A stretch of DNA of 7,884 nt from Burkholderiales bacterium (GTDB lineage Bacteria; Pseudomonadota; Gammaproteobacteria; Burkholderiales; Burkholderiaceae_D), in assembly GCA_028868455.1 (NCBI GenBank), contig JAGWUK010000119.1, positions 1-7,884 of the forward strand, given 5' to 3'. The number at the start of each line of letters is the position of its first letter. The first letter of the stretch is position 1. Positions 1 to 6,469 of the stretch are shown piece by piece. The position numbers were made by a program, and so were the translations under genes. The notes under the pieces are model-generated. The model was not told the origin of the DNA. It made no database searches and worked only from the letters and a program-made list of their open reading frames with translations.

Positions 1-776
1 ATGCCGTGGACAACAGGCAGAGGTGCTGCTAACAATCCTTGCGCAAAAGCCTGACGCAGGATTTCTTCAGTAAAGCCGCACCAGCTGGTGTGACCGGTTG
101 TGCTCAGGTGGTATAGCCCACTATGCTGTTTCCACCAGGCTGCGGCATCGTGAGCGGTTGCAATTTGTTGGATCAATGTTGTGCTGACTTCGGCAATCCA
201 GGGAGCCGATGTAGGCGCACCCCATTGATCGTTGACGATGCGCAATTCCTTGCGTTCCTTGGCAAGACGCAGCATTGTCAGCAGGAAGTTTTTGCCAGTC
301 ATGGAATACACCCAGCTGGTTCTTAAAATCAGATGACGACAGGCACTTGCCTGAATCGCCTGTTCGCCTGCCAGTTTGGTCTTCCCATATACATTCAGCG
401 GATTGCAGGCATTCTGTTCGCTGTAAGCGTGCAATTGACCTTCGGCATCACGCAGACTGCCGTCAAATACGTAGTCCGTCGAATAATGGATGAGGCCTAT
501 ATCCAGTTTTTTTGCCTCGTCGGCCATGATGCCAGGCGCAATGGCATTGATTTTTTCTGCCAGATCAGGCTCACTCTCGGCCTGATCCACTGCGGTGTAT
601 GCCGCAGGATTAACGATCAGCTCGGGTCTGACGGTCTGGATGTACTCCGCAATCTGGTCGGTGCGGCTTAAGTCCAGTTCTGAGCGCGTTGGCGCGACGA
701 CGGTGTGATGTTGGCTGAGATTTTTTTTCAATGCCTGACCGAGTTGGCCAGTCGTACCAGTCAGCAAAATTTTCAT
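1..776 (-). CDS. rfbD: dTDP-4-dehydrorhamnose reductase, 3' end cut by window edge
   Basis: RfbD (RmlD) carries out the last step of dTDP-L-rhamnose synthesis, the NAD(P)H-dependent reduction of dTDP-4-dehydro-L-rhamnose, in the cytoplasm. The frame is open from the ATG at 774-776 to the window edge, giving 258 codons with no stop. The protein starts [14 protein letters not shown], with a Rossmann G7xxG10xxG13 nucleotide-binding motif. It continues with STDYVFDG (residues 99-106, catalytic Thr likely T100) and the short-chain dehydrogenase pair in YGKTK (Y130, K134). The family is usually just under 300 residues, so roughly 40 C-terminal residues lie outside. The start overlaps the rfbC stop by ATGA, and a GAGG lies 7 nt upstream, inside rfbC. 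No frameshift is visible. Confidence 0.95.
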   Translation of the reverse strand, partial: MKILLTGTTGQLGQALKKNLSQHHTVVAPTRSELDLSRTDQIAEYIQTVRPELIVNPAAYTAVDQAESEPDLAEKINAIAPGIMADEAKKLDIGLIHYSTDYVFDGSLRDAEGQLHAYSEQNACNPLNVYGKTKLAGEQAIQASACRHLILRTSWVYSMTGKNFLLTMLRLAKERKELRIVNDQWGAPTSAPWIAEVSTTLIQQIATAHDAAAWWKQHSGLYHLSTTGHTSWCGFTEEILRQAFAQGLLAAPLPVVHG

Positions 777-1318
777 TCAAATACCTCGGCCTCGGCGAGA
801 GACTTGCCGAGCTGGTCTTTGCCAGACATGGTCGGCGTCGTGTCGATTGGCCATTGTATGCCGACGCTGGCATCATTCCATTGCAGGCAGCGCTCGTGCT
901 CAGGTGCCCAGTAATCGGTCGTTTTGTACAGAAACTCTGCCTTATCGCTGGTCACGACAAAACCATGCGCAAATCCAGGCGGTATCCACAGTTGTCGCTG
1001 ATTTTCAGATGACAGCGTTACACCGGTCCATTGGCCAAAGCGGGGTGAACTTCTGCGTAAATCTACGGCGACATCGAAGACTTCACCAGCGATAACGCGC
1101 ACCAGCTTGCCTTGCGCCTGACGAATCTGATAGTGCATGCCACGTAAGATATTTTTGGCAGACAGCGAGTGATTGTCTTGCACAAACTGCACATTCAGTC
1201 CGGTCAGGTTGGCGAATGTTCTGGCATTAAAGCTTTCAAAGAAAAAACCTCGCTCGTCGCCAAACACCTTGGGCTCGAGTATCAGTACTTCCGGTAAGTT
1301 GGTGGCAATCGCTTTCAT
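773..1318 (-). CDS. rfbC: dTDP-4-dehydrorhamnose 3,5-epimerase
   Basis: RfbC (RmlC) epimerises C3 and C5 of dTDP-4-dehydro-6-deoxyglucose, the third step toward dTDP-L-rhamnose. The 181-residue product matches the usual length of this cupin-fold dimer. Visible family marks are [11 protein letters not shown] (20-30), QDNHS (47-51), LRGMHYQ (58-64) holding the catalytic base H62, IPPGFAHGF (112-120), the active-site tyrosine region around Y131/Y136, and SGKD near residue 168, where the aspartate partner of the catalytic histidine is expected. The ATG overlaps the rfbA stop by four bases and has no clear Shine-Dalgarno sequence of its own, so translational coupling to rfbA is likely. The product is complete and of normal length. 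Confidence 0.97.
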   Translation of the reverse strand: MKAIATNLPEVLILEPKVFGDERGFFFESFNARTFANLTGLNVQFVQDNHSLSAKNILRGMHYQIRQAQGKLVRVIAGEVFDVAVDLRRSSPRFGQWTGVTLSSENQRQLWIPPGFAHGFVVTSDKAEFLYKTTDYWAPEHERCLQWNDASVGIQWPIDTTPTMSGKDQLGKSLAEAEVFE

Positions 1319-2217
1319 CTGTAGGTCTTTTGGTTCAGTAATTTGAGAAGGTATTGCCCGTATTCGTTTTTCTTCAAAGGCTGTGCCAACTGTTCCAGTT
1401 GACTGTCATTGATGTATTGGCGGCGATACGCGATTTCTTCAGGACAGGCCACTTTCAATCCCTGCCGCTTTTCTATCGTGGCAATAAACTGACCTGCTTC
1501 CAGCAGGGACTCGTGTGTTCCCGTATCTAGCCAGGCCATACCGCGCCCCATCAGTTCAACGGTTAATTCACCTTTTTTCAGGTAAACATTGTTGACATCG
1601 GTAATTTCCAGTTCGCCGCGTGCAGACGGTTTGATACTGGCTGCAATATCGCAGACTTGCTGATCATAAAAGTACAGGCCGGTCACCGCGAAATTGGATT
1701 TAGCTTGTCGCGGTTTTTCTTCTATGCTGATGGCTTGACGATTTGCATCAAATTCGACAACGCCATAACGTTCAGGATCATGCACATGATAGGCAAAGAC
1801 CGTCGCACCGTGCGCCTGCTGGTCAGCCTGCCGCAGTTGCGACTCGAAATCATGACCGTAATAAATGTTATCGCCGAGTATCAGTGCTGACGGCGAATTT
1901 CCGACGAATTCACGACCAATAATAAATGCCTGAGCCAGCCCGTCTGGCGAAGGCTGCACGGCGTACCGAAGATTGATGCCCCACTGCGACCCATCGCCCA
2001 GAAGTTCAGAAAATCGCGGTGTGTCCTGCGGTGTCGAAATTATCAGAATATCGCGTATCCCTGCCAGCATCAGCGACGTCAGCGGATAGTAGATCATCGG
2101 CTTGTCGTATACCGGCAGCAATTGTTTGGAAATTGCCTGCGTTACCGGATACAGTCGCGTGCCGGATCCCCCTGCAAGAATGATGCCTTTGCGTGCTGTC
2201 ATATTGGCGGTCGTCAT
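1315..2217 (-). CDS. rfbA: Glucose-1-phosphate thymidylyltransferase
   Basis: RfbA (RmlA) joins dTTP and glucose-1-phosphate to give dTDP-glucose and pyrophosphate. This is the entry and usual feedback-controlled step of the rhamnose pathway. The 300-residue protein has the nucleotidyltransferase signature [13 protein letters not shown] (14-26), followed by [17 protein letters not shown]. The metal-binding aspartates expected for the family are D116 in LGDNIYYG and D231 in [14 protein letters not shown] is at 166-169. I chose the start at 2217 because it overlaps the rfbB stop by ATGA and has AAGGA 7 nt upstream. The internal Met6 codon (2202) has no such site. The N-terminus is therefore a few residues longer than in many homologues. 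Confidence 0.97.
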   Translation of the reverse strand: MTTANMTARKGIILAGGSGTRLYPVTQAISKQLLPVYDKPMIYYPLTSLMLAGIRDILIISTPQDTPRFSELLGDGSQWGINLRYAVQPSPDGLAQAFIIGREFVGNSPSALILGDNIYYGHDFESQLRQADQQAHGATVFAYHVHDPERYGVVEFDANRQAISIEEKPRQAKSNFAVTGLYFYDQQVCDIAASIKPSARGELEITDVNNVYLKKGELTVELMGRGMAWLDTGTHESLLEAGQFIATIEKRQGLKVACPEEIAYRRQYINDSQLEQLAQPLKKNEYGQYLLKLLNQKTYR

Positions 2218-3281
2218 GCTTGTTCCTTGCTGTTGTATTGCAGGTCAACCCATTTCATGTAGTCGCCGGATTGCACTTGACTGACCCAGGTGTCATTGGC
2301 CAGATACCATTCGACGGTCTTGCGCAAGCCCGTGGCAAAGGTCTCTGCTGGCTTCCAGCCCAGTTCTTTCTCGATTTTTCTGGCATCAATGGCGTAACGC
2401 TTGTCATGGCCGGGCCTGTCCGTAATATGTTTGATCTGATTACGGTAGCTGCCGCTGTGCTTTGGTTGCAATTCATCAAGCAAATCGCATAGGGTATGCA
2501 CTACGCTGAGATTGGTTTGCTCGTTCCAGCCGCCCACATTGTAGGTTTCTCCTGGTTTGCCTTCTTCAAGAACGCGGCGTATTGCGGCACAATGATCCGT
2601 CACATACAGCCAGTCGCGGATTTGCTGGCCATCGCCATAGACAGGTAAGTCTTTACCGGCGCGTGCATTGGTAATGATCAGTGGAATCAGTTTTTCCGGG
2701 AAATGGTAGGGGCCGTAATTGTTTGAGCAATTGGTCGTTAAAACGGGTAAGCCATAGGTGTGGTGATAGGCTCGCACCAAGTGATCGGATGCTGCCTTGG
2801 TGGCAGAATAAGGGCTATTCGGTGCATACGGTGTTGTTTCGCAAAACGCGGGATCGGTAGCTGACAGGCTGCCATACACTTCATCCGTAGAAACATGCAG
2901 GAAACGGAATTCAGTTTTTTCAATCGCTGACAAGGTTTGCCAATAATTTCGTGCTGCTTCCAGCAAACTGAATGTGCCGTTGACGTTCGTTGTGACAAAC
3001 GCTGCCGGTCCGTGGATGGAACGGTCAACATGACTCTCTGCTGCAAAATGAAGGATGGCGCGTGGCCGGTGTTCGGCTAACAAGGCGGCAAGCTTGTCGC
3101 CGTCATTGATGTCACCCTGTACAAATATGTGTCTGGCGTCGTCGCGCAAGCTGGCGAGATTGTTTAAATTGCCAGCGTAGGTCAGTTTGTCGTAATTCAA
3201 TACAGCTTCGTCGGACTGTGCGAGCCAACTTAGCACAAAATTGGCGCCGATAAATCCCGCGCCGCCAGTGACGACAATCAT
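2214..3281 (-). CDS. rfbB: dTDP-glucose 4,6-dehydratase
   Basis: RfbB (RmlB) converts dTDP-glucose to dTDP-4-dehydro-6-deoxyglucose using tightly bound NAD+. It is an extended short-chain dehydrogenase. The 355-residue length is typical. It starts [12 protein letters not shown], with the G6xxG9xxG12 NAD motif, and has [12 protein letters not shown] (78-89), catalytic T132-D133-E134 in STDEVYG, and the Y158xxxK162 pair in [27 protein letters not shown] (184-200) is the conserved substrate-side segment. It is the first gene of the leftward rfbBACD operon. A purine-rich AAAGGGG (3288-3294 on the minus strand) sits 6 nt before the ATG. No JUMPstart/ops-like element was seen upstream. Confidence 0.97.
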   Translation of the reverse strand: MIVVTGGAGFIGANFVLSWLAQSDEAVLNYDKLTYAGNLNNLASLRDDARHIFVQGDINDGDKLAALLAEHRPRAILHFAAESHVDRSIHGPAAFVTTNVNGTFSLLEAARNYWQTLSAIEKTEFRFLHVSTDEVYGSLSATDPAFCETTPYAPNSPYSATKAASDHLVRAYHHTYGLPVLTTNCSNNYGPYHFPEKLIPLIITNARAGKDLPVYGDGQQIRDWLYVTDHCAAIRRVLEEGKPGETYNVGGWNEQTNLSVVHTLCDLLDELQPKHSGSYRNQIKHITDRPGHDKRYAIDARKIEKELGWKPAETFATGLRKTVEWYLANDTWVSQVQSGDYMKWVDLQYNSKEQA

Positions 3282-3402
3282 GCCTTACCCCTTTATAAAT
3301 CGCGTATTACTGAAAACAGGCGATTTTACTTGAGATGAGGCCAGTTTCGTTCGTATTCGTGCTGTTTAAAAATGAAACATCCGAGAATTCATCTAAATTC
3401 AG

Positions 3403-3416
3403 AATGTGACCACATT
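3403..3416. repeat. 14-bp palindrome AATGTG-AC-CACATT
   Basis: Two 6-nt arms are perfectly complementary around a 2-nt centre. The element overlaps the stop codon of the small peptide gene and lies about 120 nt upstream of the rfbB start. It could be a protein-binding site for rfb expression. As an RNA hairpin it would be poor, because the loop is too short and no T-run follows. Confidence 0.4.
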
Positions 3417-3504
3417 ACGTCATATCTGATTGCGCAAGACAAATCCATACAGTGATCGCCAAGGTATAGGCAAACAGTAAAAGGGAAATAAGAGCGAGCT
3501 TCAT
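3415..3504 (-). CDS. Small hydrophobic peptide, probable single-span membrane protein (29 aa)
   Basis: This 29-codon frame runs from an ATG at 3502-3504 to a TAA at 3415-3417. A near-ideal AGGAG (3514-3518 on the minus strand, within AGAGGAGAAG) lies 9 nt upstream. The peptide begins MKLALISLLLFAYTLAIT. Residues 3 to about 24 are almost entirely hydrophobic, with one lysine at position 2, one acidic residue near the end, and a short polar tail QSDMT. This fits one transmembrane helix, probably N-terminus inside. A signal-peptide reading is less likely, since cleavage after CLA would leave only five residues. It is on the same strand as rfbB, 133 nt upstream, so it could be co-transcribed with the rhamnose operon or stand alone. 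I do not recognise the family. The ribosome binding site plus a clean membrane span make chance less likely, but not excluded. Confidence 0.5.
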   Translation of the reverse strand: MKLALISLLLFAYTLAITVWICLAQSDMT

Positions 3505-3630
3505 GATCAGCTTCTCCTCTTTTCAGAAAGTCGTACTTTATATATTAGGGCGTAAAATGCGCGTTTGCCGTAATGATTTGTGTAAATTTTGTTACGGATT
3601 GTATTCAGGTGTCACGCACTTGTGGGCATG

Positions 3631-3645
3631 TCATTATGATAATGA
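3631..3645. repeat. 15-bp palindrome upstream of grpE promoter
   Basis: TCATTAT and ATAATGA are perfect inverted arms around a single G, followed directly by a run of A to 3652. The element lies about 20 nt upstream of the -35 box of the grpE promoter. It contains GATAAT and ATTAT hexamer pieces like those in Fur-type sites, but the arm order differs from the classic Fur arrangement. It may be an operator or an UP-like A-rich element. It is too AT-rich and too tight to be a terminator. Confidence 0.45.
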
Positions 3646-3663
3646 AAAAAAAGGCGAATAGCC

Positions 3664-3692
3664 CTTGATTAAATAGGTTTATGCCCTCAATT
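3664..3692 (+). promoter_or_regulatory. Sigma-32 (RpoH)-like heat-shock promoter for grpE
   Basis: The -35 box CTTGATT (3664-3670), preceded by CC, and the -10 box CCTCAATT (3685-3692) are separated by 14 nt. The RpoH consensus is CTTGAAA and CCCCATNT with a spacer of about 13-17. Transcription would begin near 3699-3700, giving a leader of about 26 nt before grpE. An upstream in-frame ATG at 3681 would lie within this promoter, so it cannot be translated from this transcript. Confidence 0.65.
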
Positions 3693-3713
3693 GAATGGGC
3701 AACGTATTTTGAC

Positions 3714-3718
3714 GGGAG
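3714..3718 (+). promoter_or_regulatory. Ribosome binding site that fixes the grpE start
   Basis: GGGAG lies 7 nt before the ATG at 3726. The earlier in-frame ATG at 3681 has no such site and is upstream of the predicted transcription start, so 3726 is preferred. The later ATG at 3750 also lacks a good site. Confidence 0.75.
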
Positions 3719-3725
3719 AGTAACA

Positions 3726-4289
3726 ATGCAAGAGCAAGAAAATCAGCAAATGAGTGATGCGGCATCGGTCAATGCAGGCAAGCAAGAGCAGGTAACCGAG
3801 AATGTTAATCCGGCGGAAGCGCCTGCCGTCCCTGGCCCGGAACAGCAAATTGCCGATTTGGAAGCAAAGGTAGCCGAGTTGCAAGATGCATTTATGCGTG
3901 CCAAGGCTGAAGGAGAAAACATCCGTCGACGTGCACAGGAAGACATCAGCAAAGCCCATAAGTTCGCGATTGAAGGATTTGCTGAAGCAATGGTGCCTGT
4001 AAAAGACAGCCTGGAAATGGCGCTGAAGGTGGAAACTCCTTCCGTTGACTCATTGAAAGAGGGCGTGGAAATGACGCTCAAGCAGTTGAATGCAGCATTT
4101 GAGAAAAACCGTCTTCTGGAAGTAAGTCCGGTCCAGGGAGAAAAACTTGATCCTATGAAGCATCAGGCAATTTCTATGGTGCCAGCAGAGCAAGATGCAA
4201 ATACTGTTGTGACAGTATTGCAAAAGGGTTATACCATTGCCGACCGCTTGTTGCGTCCAGCATTGGTTACTGTAGCGCAAGGTAAGTAA
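3726..4289 (+). CDS. grpE: Hsp70 nucleotide exchange factor GrpE
   Basis: GrpE is the cytoplasmic dimer that releases ADP from DnaK and so resets the Hsp70 cycle. From the ATG at 3726 the product is 187 residues, within the normal range. The N-terminal 35 or so residues are polar and low-complexity (Gln, Glu, Ala), as expected for the disordered tail. From about residue 39 a long heptad-rich coiled coil starts ([15 protein letters not shown]) and continues through [20 protein letters not shown]. The C-terminal beta domain carries [10 protein letters not shown] and the signature [19 protein letters not shown] (about 161-179). The frame also extends upstream to an ATG at 3681, adding 15 residues ([12 protein letters not shown]...), but that start is inside the predicted promoter. 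dnaK follows after 140 nt with no terminator between, so partial co-transcription is likely. Confidence 0.97.
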   Translation: MQEQENQQMSDAASVNAGKQEQVTENVNPAEAPAVPGPEQQIADLEAKVAELQDAFMRAKAEGENIRRRAQEDISKAHKFAIEGFAEAMVPVKDSLEMALKVETPSVDSLKEGVEMTLKQLNAAFEKNRLLEVSPVQGEKLDPMKHQAISMVPAEQDANTVVTVLQKGYTIADRLLRPALVTVAQGK

Positions 4290-4316
4290 AAAACGTAAAA
4301 AAACGGGCGAAAATGG

Positions 4317-4344
4317 CTTGAAAAGCGCTGTTTTTACCCTATAT
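4317..4344 (+). promoter_or_regulatory. Sigma-32 (RpoH)-like heat-shock promoter for dnaK
   Basis: The -35 box CTTGAAA (4317-4323) matches the RpoH consensus exactly. After 13 nt comes CCCTATAT (4337-4344), one mismatch from CCCCATNT. Transcription would start near 4351, leaving a leader of about 78 nt. Thus dnaK has its own heat-shock promoter besides read-through from grpE. Confidence 0.8.
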
Positions 4345-4355
4345 CCGAAACAGAC

Positions 4356-4388
4356 GAGCTAAAACCGCTGATATTTGTGTGATAGCTC
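4356..4388 (+). promoter_or_regulatory. Weak hairpin in the dnaK leader
   Basis: GAGCTA (4356-4361) and TAGCTC (4383-4388) are perfect complements separated by 21 nt. They lie in the predicted 5' leader just after the transcription start. The stem is only 6 bp and does not cover the ribosome binding site (GAGGG, 4418-4422). It may affect mRNA stability or may be chance. Confidence 0.3.
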
Positions 4389-4429
4389 ACCAACATTGAC
4401 AAAAAAATCTACATTCTGAGGGAATTATC

Positions 4430-6373
4430 ATGGGAAAAATGATTGGTATTGATTTGGGTACAACCAATTCTTGCGTGGCGATCATGGAAGGCGGTCAGCC
4501 AAAAGTGATCGAAAATGCAGAAGGCGCGCGTACTACCCCTTCCATCATTGCATATCAGGAAGATGGCGAGATTCTGGTTGGCGCATCGGCCAAACGTCAG
4601 GCCGTGACGAATCCAAAAAACACCCTGTTCGCGGTAAAGCGTCTGATCGGTCGTAAATTCGAAGAAAAAGAAGTGCAAAAAGACATTGGTCTGATGCCTT
4701 ACTCGATCAGCAAAGCCGACAACGGAGATGCTTGGGTATCTGTACGCGACAAAAAACTGGCTCCGCCACAAATTTCCGCTGAAGTTTTGCGCAAAATGAA
4801 AAAAACCGCCGAAGATTATCTCGGTGAAGAAGTGACTGAAGCCGTGATCACGGTTCCGGCGTACTTCAACGATGCGCAACGTCAGGCAACTAAAGATGCT
4901 GGCCGTATTGCTGGTCTCGACGTTAAACGTATCATTAATGAACCGACAGCTGCGGCGCTGGCTTTTGGTCTGGACAAAAAAGAAAAAGGCGATCGCAAGA
5001 TTGCTGTGTACGATTTGGGCGGCGGTACTTTCGACGTTTCCATTATTGAAATTGCTGACGTTGACGGCGAAATGCAATTCGAAGTTTTGTCGACCAACGG
5101 CGACACCTTCCTCGGCGGTGAAGATTTTGATCAACGTGTGATCGATTACATCATTGAAGAATTTAAAAAGATCAACGGTCTGGACTTGTCCAAAGATCCT
5201 ATCGCCTTGCAACGTATCAAAGCTTCTGCTGAACGCGCAAAAATCGAATTGTCGAGTGCACAGCAAACCGAGATCAACGAGCCTTACATCGCTATGGCGA
5301 ACGGCGCGCCAGTGCATTTGAACTTGAAAATTACGCGCGCCAAGCTGGAGGCGCTGGTTGAAGAATTGATTCAAAAAACGGTAGAACCATGTCGTCTCGC
5401 GATTAAAGATGCTGGCGTTAAAGCATCCGATATCGATGACGTGATTTTGGTCGGCGGTATGACACGCATGCCGAAAGTACAAGAAGCCGTCAAAGAATTC
5501 TTCGGCAAAGAACCGCGTAAAGATGTTAATCCAGACGAGGCAGTAGCGGTTGGTGCGGCGATTCAGGGCTCGGTTCTGTCCGGCGATCGTAAAGATTTGT
5601 TGTTGCTGGACGTCACTCCTTTGTCTTTGGGTATCGAGACTTTGGGCGGTGTGATGACCAAGATGATCCAGAAAAACACCACGATCCCGACCAAATTCAG
5701 CCAGGTCTTCTCTACTGCGGATGATAATCAGCCTGCGGTCACGATCAAAGTGTATCAAGGAGAACGTGAAATCGCAGCTGGCAACAAAGGTCTGGGCGAA
5801 TTCAATCTGGAAGGCATCCCACCGGCAGCACGTGGTACACCGCAGATTGAAGTCACTTTCGATATTGATGCCAATGGTATTTTGCATGTCGGCGCAAAAG
5901 ACAAGGCGACTGGTAAAGAAAACAAGATCACCATCAAAGCCAACTCTGGTTTGACTGAAGAAGAAATCCAGAAAATGGTGAAAGATGCAGAACTGAACGC
6001 GGAAGAAGACAAAAAGGTCAAGGAACTGGCCGAGTCCCGCAATCAGGGCGATGCAATGGTGCATTCAACCAAGAAAGCCTTGGCTGAGCATGGCGACAAA
6101 CTGGACGCTGGTGAGAAAGAAAAAATCGAAGCAGCAATCAAGGAACTGGAAGATGTATTGAAATCCGGCGATAAAGCGGAAATTGATACAAAACTCGGTG
6201 CATTGTCGACCGCATCTCAAAAACTGGGTGAGAAGGTCTACGCTGACATGCAAGCACAACAAGCTGCTGCTGGTGCCACAGGTGCCGCTGGAGCTGGTGG
6301 TGCATCGGACGCAAAACCTGCTGACGGTGATGTTGTTGATGCAGACTTCAAAGAAGTCAAGGACAACAAGTAA
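4430..6373 (+). CDS. dnaK: Molecular chaperone DnaK (Hsp70)
   Basis: DnaK is the ATP-driven cytoplasmic Hsp70 that binds exposed hydrophobic peptide segments, working with DnaJ and GrpE. The 647-residue length is typical. The nucleotide-binding domain (about 1-385) shows IDLGTTNS (7-14), [12 protein letters not shown] (193-204, T200 at the usual autophosphorylation position) and [10 protein letters not shown] (339-348). The interdomain linker [13 protein letters not shown] begins near 389. The beta substrate-binding domain follows to about residue 505, then the helical lid (about 507-605). A Gly/Ala-rich flexible tail ends in [11 protein letters not shown], a variant of the bacterial EEVK-type C-terminus. 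GAGGG (4418-4422) is 7 nt before the ATG. The coding strand has almost no TTA, CTA or TCA codons, consistent with strong expression; this leaves long open frames on the opposite strand. Confidence 0.99.
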   Translation: MGKMIGIDLGTTNSCVAIMEGGQPKVIENAEGARTTPSIIAYQEDGEILVGASAKRQAVTNPKNTLFAVKRLIGRKFEEKEVQKDIGLMPYSISKADNGDAWVSVRDKKLAPPQISAEVLRKMKKTAEDYLGEEVTEAVITVPAYFNDAQRQATKDAGRIAGLDVKRIINEPTAAALAFGLDKKEKGDRKIAVYDLGGGTFDVSIIEIADVDGEMQFEVLSTNGDTFLGGEDFDQRVIDYIIEEFKKINGLDLSKDPIALQRIKASAERAKIELSSAQQTEINEPYIAMANGAPVHLNLKITRAKLEALVEELIQKTVEPCRLAIKDAGVKASDIDDVILVGGMTRMPKVQEAVKEFFGKEPRKDVNPDEAVAVGAAIQGSVLSGDRKDLLLLDVTPLSLGIETLGGVMTKMIQKNTTIPTKFSQVFSTADDNQPAVTIKVYQGEREIAAGNKGLGEFNLEGIPPAARGTPQIEVTFDIDANGILHVGAKDKATGKENKITIKANSGLTEEEIQKMVKDAELNAEEDKKVKELAESRNQGDAMVHSTKKALAEHGDKLDAGEKEKIEAAIKELEDVLKSGDKAEIDTKLGALSTASQKLGEKVYADMQAQQAAAGATGAAGAGGASDAKPADGDVVDADFKEVKDNK

Positions 6374-6382
6374 TTTATAGTC

Positions 6383-6399
6383 TGACGGGATTCCCGTCA
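6383..6399 (+). promoter_or_regulatory. Short perfect hairpin after the dnaK stop
   Basis: TGACGGG (6383-6389) and CCCGTCA (6393-6399) form a 7-bp stem with an ATT loop, 9 nt after the dnaK stop. Only two T residues follow, so it is not a classic intrinsic terminator. It is more likely a 3'-end stabiliser, a processing site or a weak attenuator. Confidence 0.6.
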
Positions 6400-6403
6400 T
6401 TAC

Positions 6404-6441
6404 GCGCCGGGTGGCTCGCGATTGCGGTGCCTGCCCGGCGT
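6404..6441 (+). promoter_or_regulatory. Strong GC-rich hairpin between dnaK and dnaJ
   Basis: CGCCGGG (6405-6411) pairs with CCCGGCG (6434-6440). Inside it, GGC (6413-6415) pairs with GCC (6429-6431) and CGC (6417-6419) with GCG (6424-6426), around a GATT loop. Wobble U-G pairs and two single-U bulges make the stem almost continuous for about 15 bp. Only TTT follows, so full termination is unlikely. Attenuation or RNA processing that sets the dnaK:dnaJ ratio is a reasonable inference. Confidence 0.6.
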
Positions 6442-6469
6442 TTGCGCTTAACAACGAGGTTAACAAGAG

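Larger units (their letters stand above)
3282..3725. other. Divergent intergenic region between the rhamnose operon and the grpE cluster
   Basis: This 444-base AT-rich stretch separates leftward rfbB from rightward grpE. It must hold the rfb promoter, which I could not place with confidence: several AT-rich hexamers occur on the minus strand but none has a convincing partner at 16-18 nt. It also holds a probable small membrane peptide gene (3415-3504), a palindrome over that gene's stop codon, a 15-nt palindrome at 3631-3645, and a sigma-32-like promoter just before grpE. No CIRCE-type inverted repeat, tRNA or insertion sequence was seen. Confidence 0.8.

Noticed and set aside
3537..3547. TAATAT/TATAAA on the minus strand as the -10 box of the small peptide gene
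   Set aside because: The position is plausible, but no acceptable -35 hexamer is found at 16-18 nt, so it is not called.
3568..3597. Inverted repeat CCGTAA ... TTACGG
   Set aside because: The arms are only 6 nt with an 18-nt gap in an AT-rich region; this is expected by chance at this length.
3681..3725. 15-residue N-terminal extension of GrpE
   Set aside because: The ATG lies inside the predicted promoter and has no ribosome binding site; the ATG at 3726 has both a leader and GGGAG.
4396..4401. Exact TTGACA as a sigma-70 -35 box before dnaK
   Set aside because: A -10 box at 16-18 nt would fall on the ribosome binding site, where the bases do not match, so it is probably chance.
4409..6064. 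551-codon minus-strand frame opposite dnaK as a real gene
   Set aside because: It mirrors the dnaK codons exactly in register and its composition is what antisense reading of Lys, Glu and Asp codons gives. Codon bias in dnaK explains the lack of stops.
6448..6463. TTAAC/GTTAA stem around the dnaJ ribosome binding site as an RNA thermometer
   Set aside because: A 5-bp AT-rich stem is too weak, and it leaves most of the binding site in the loop.
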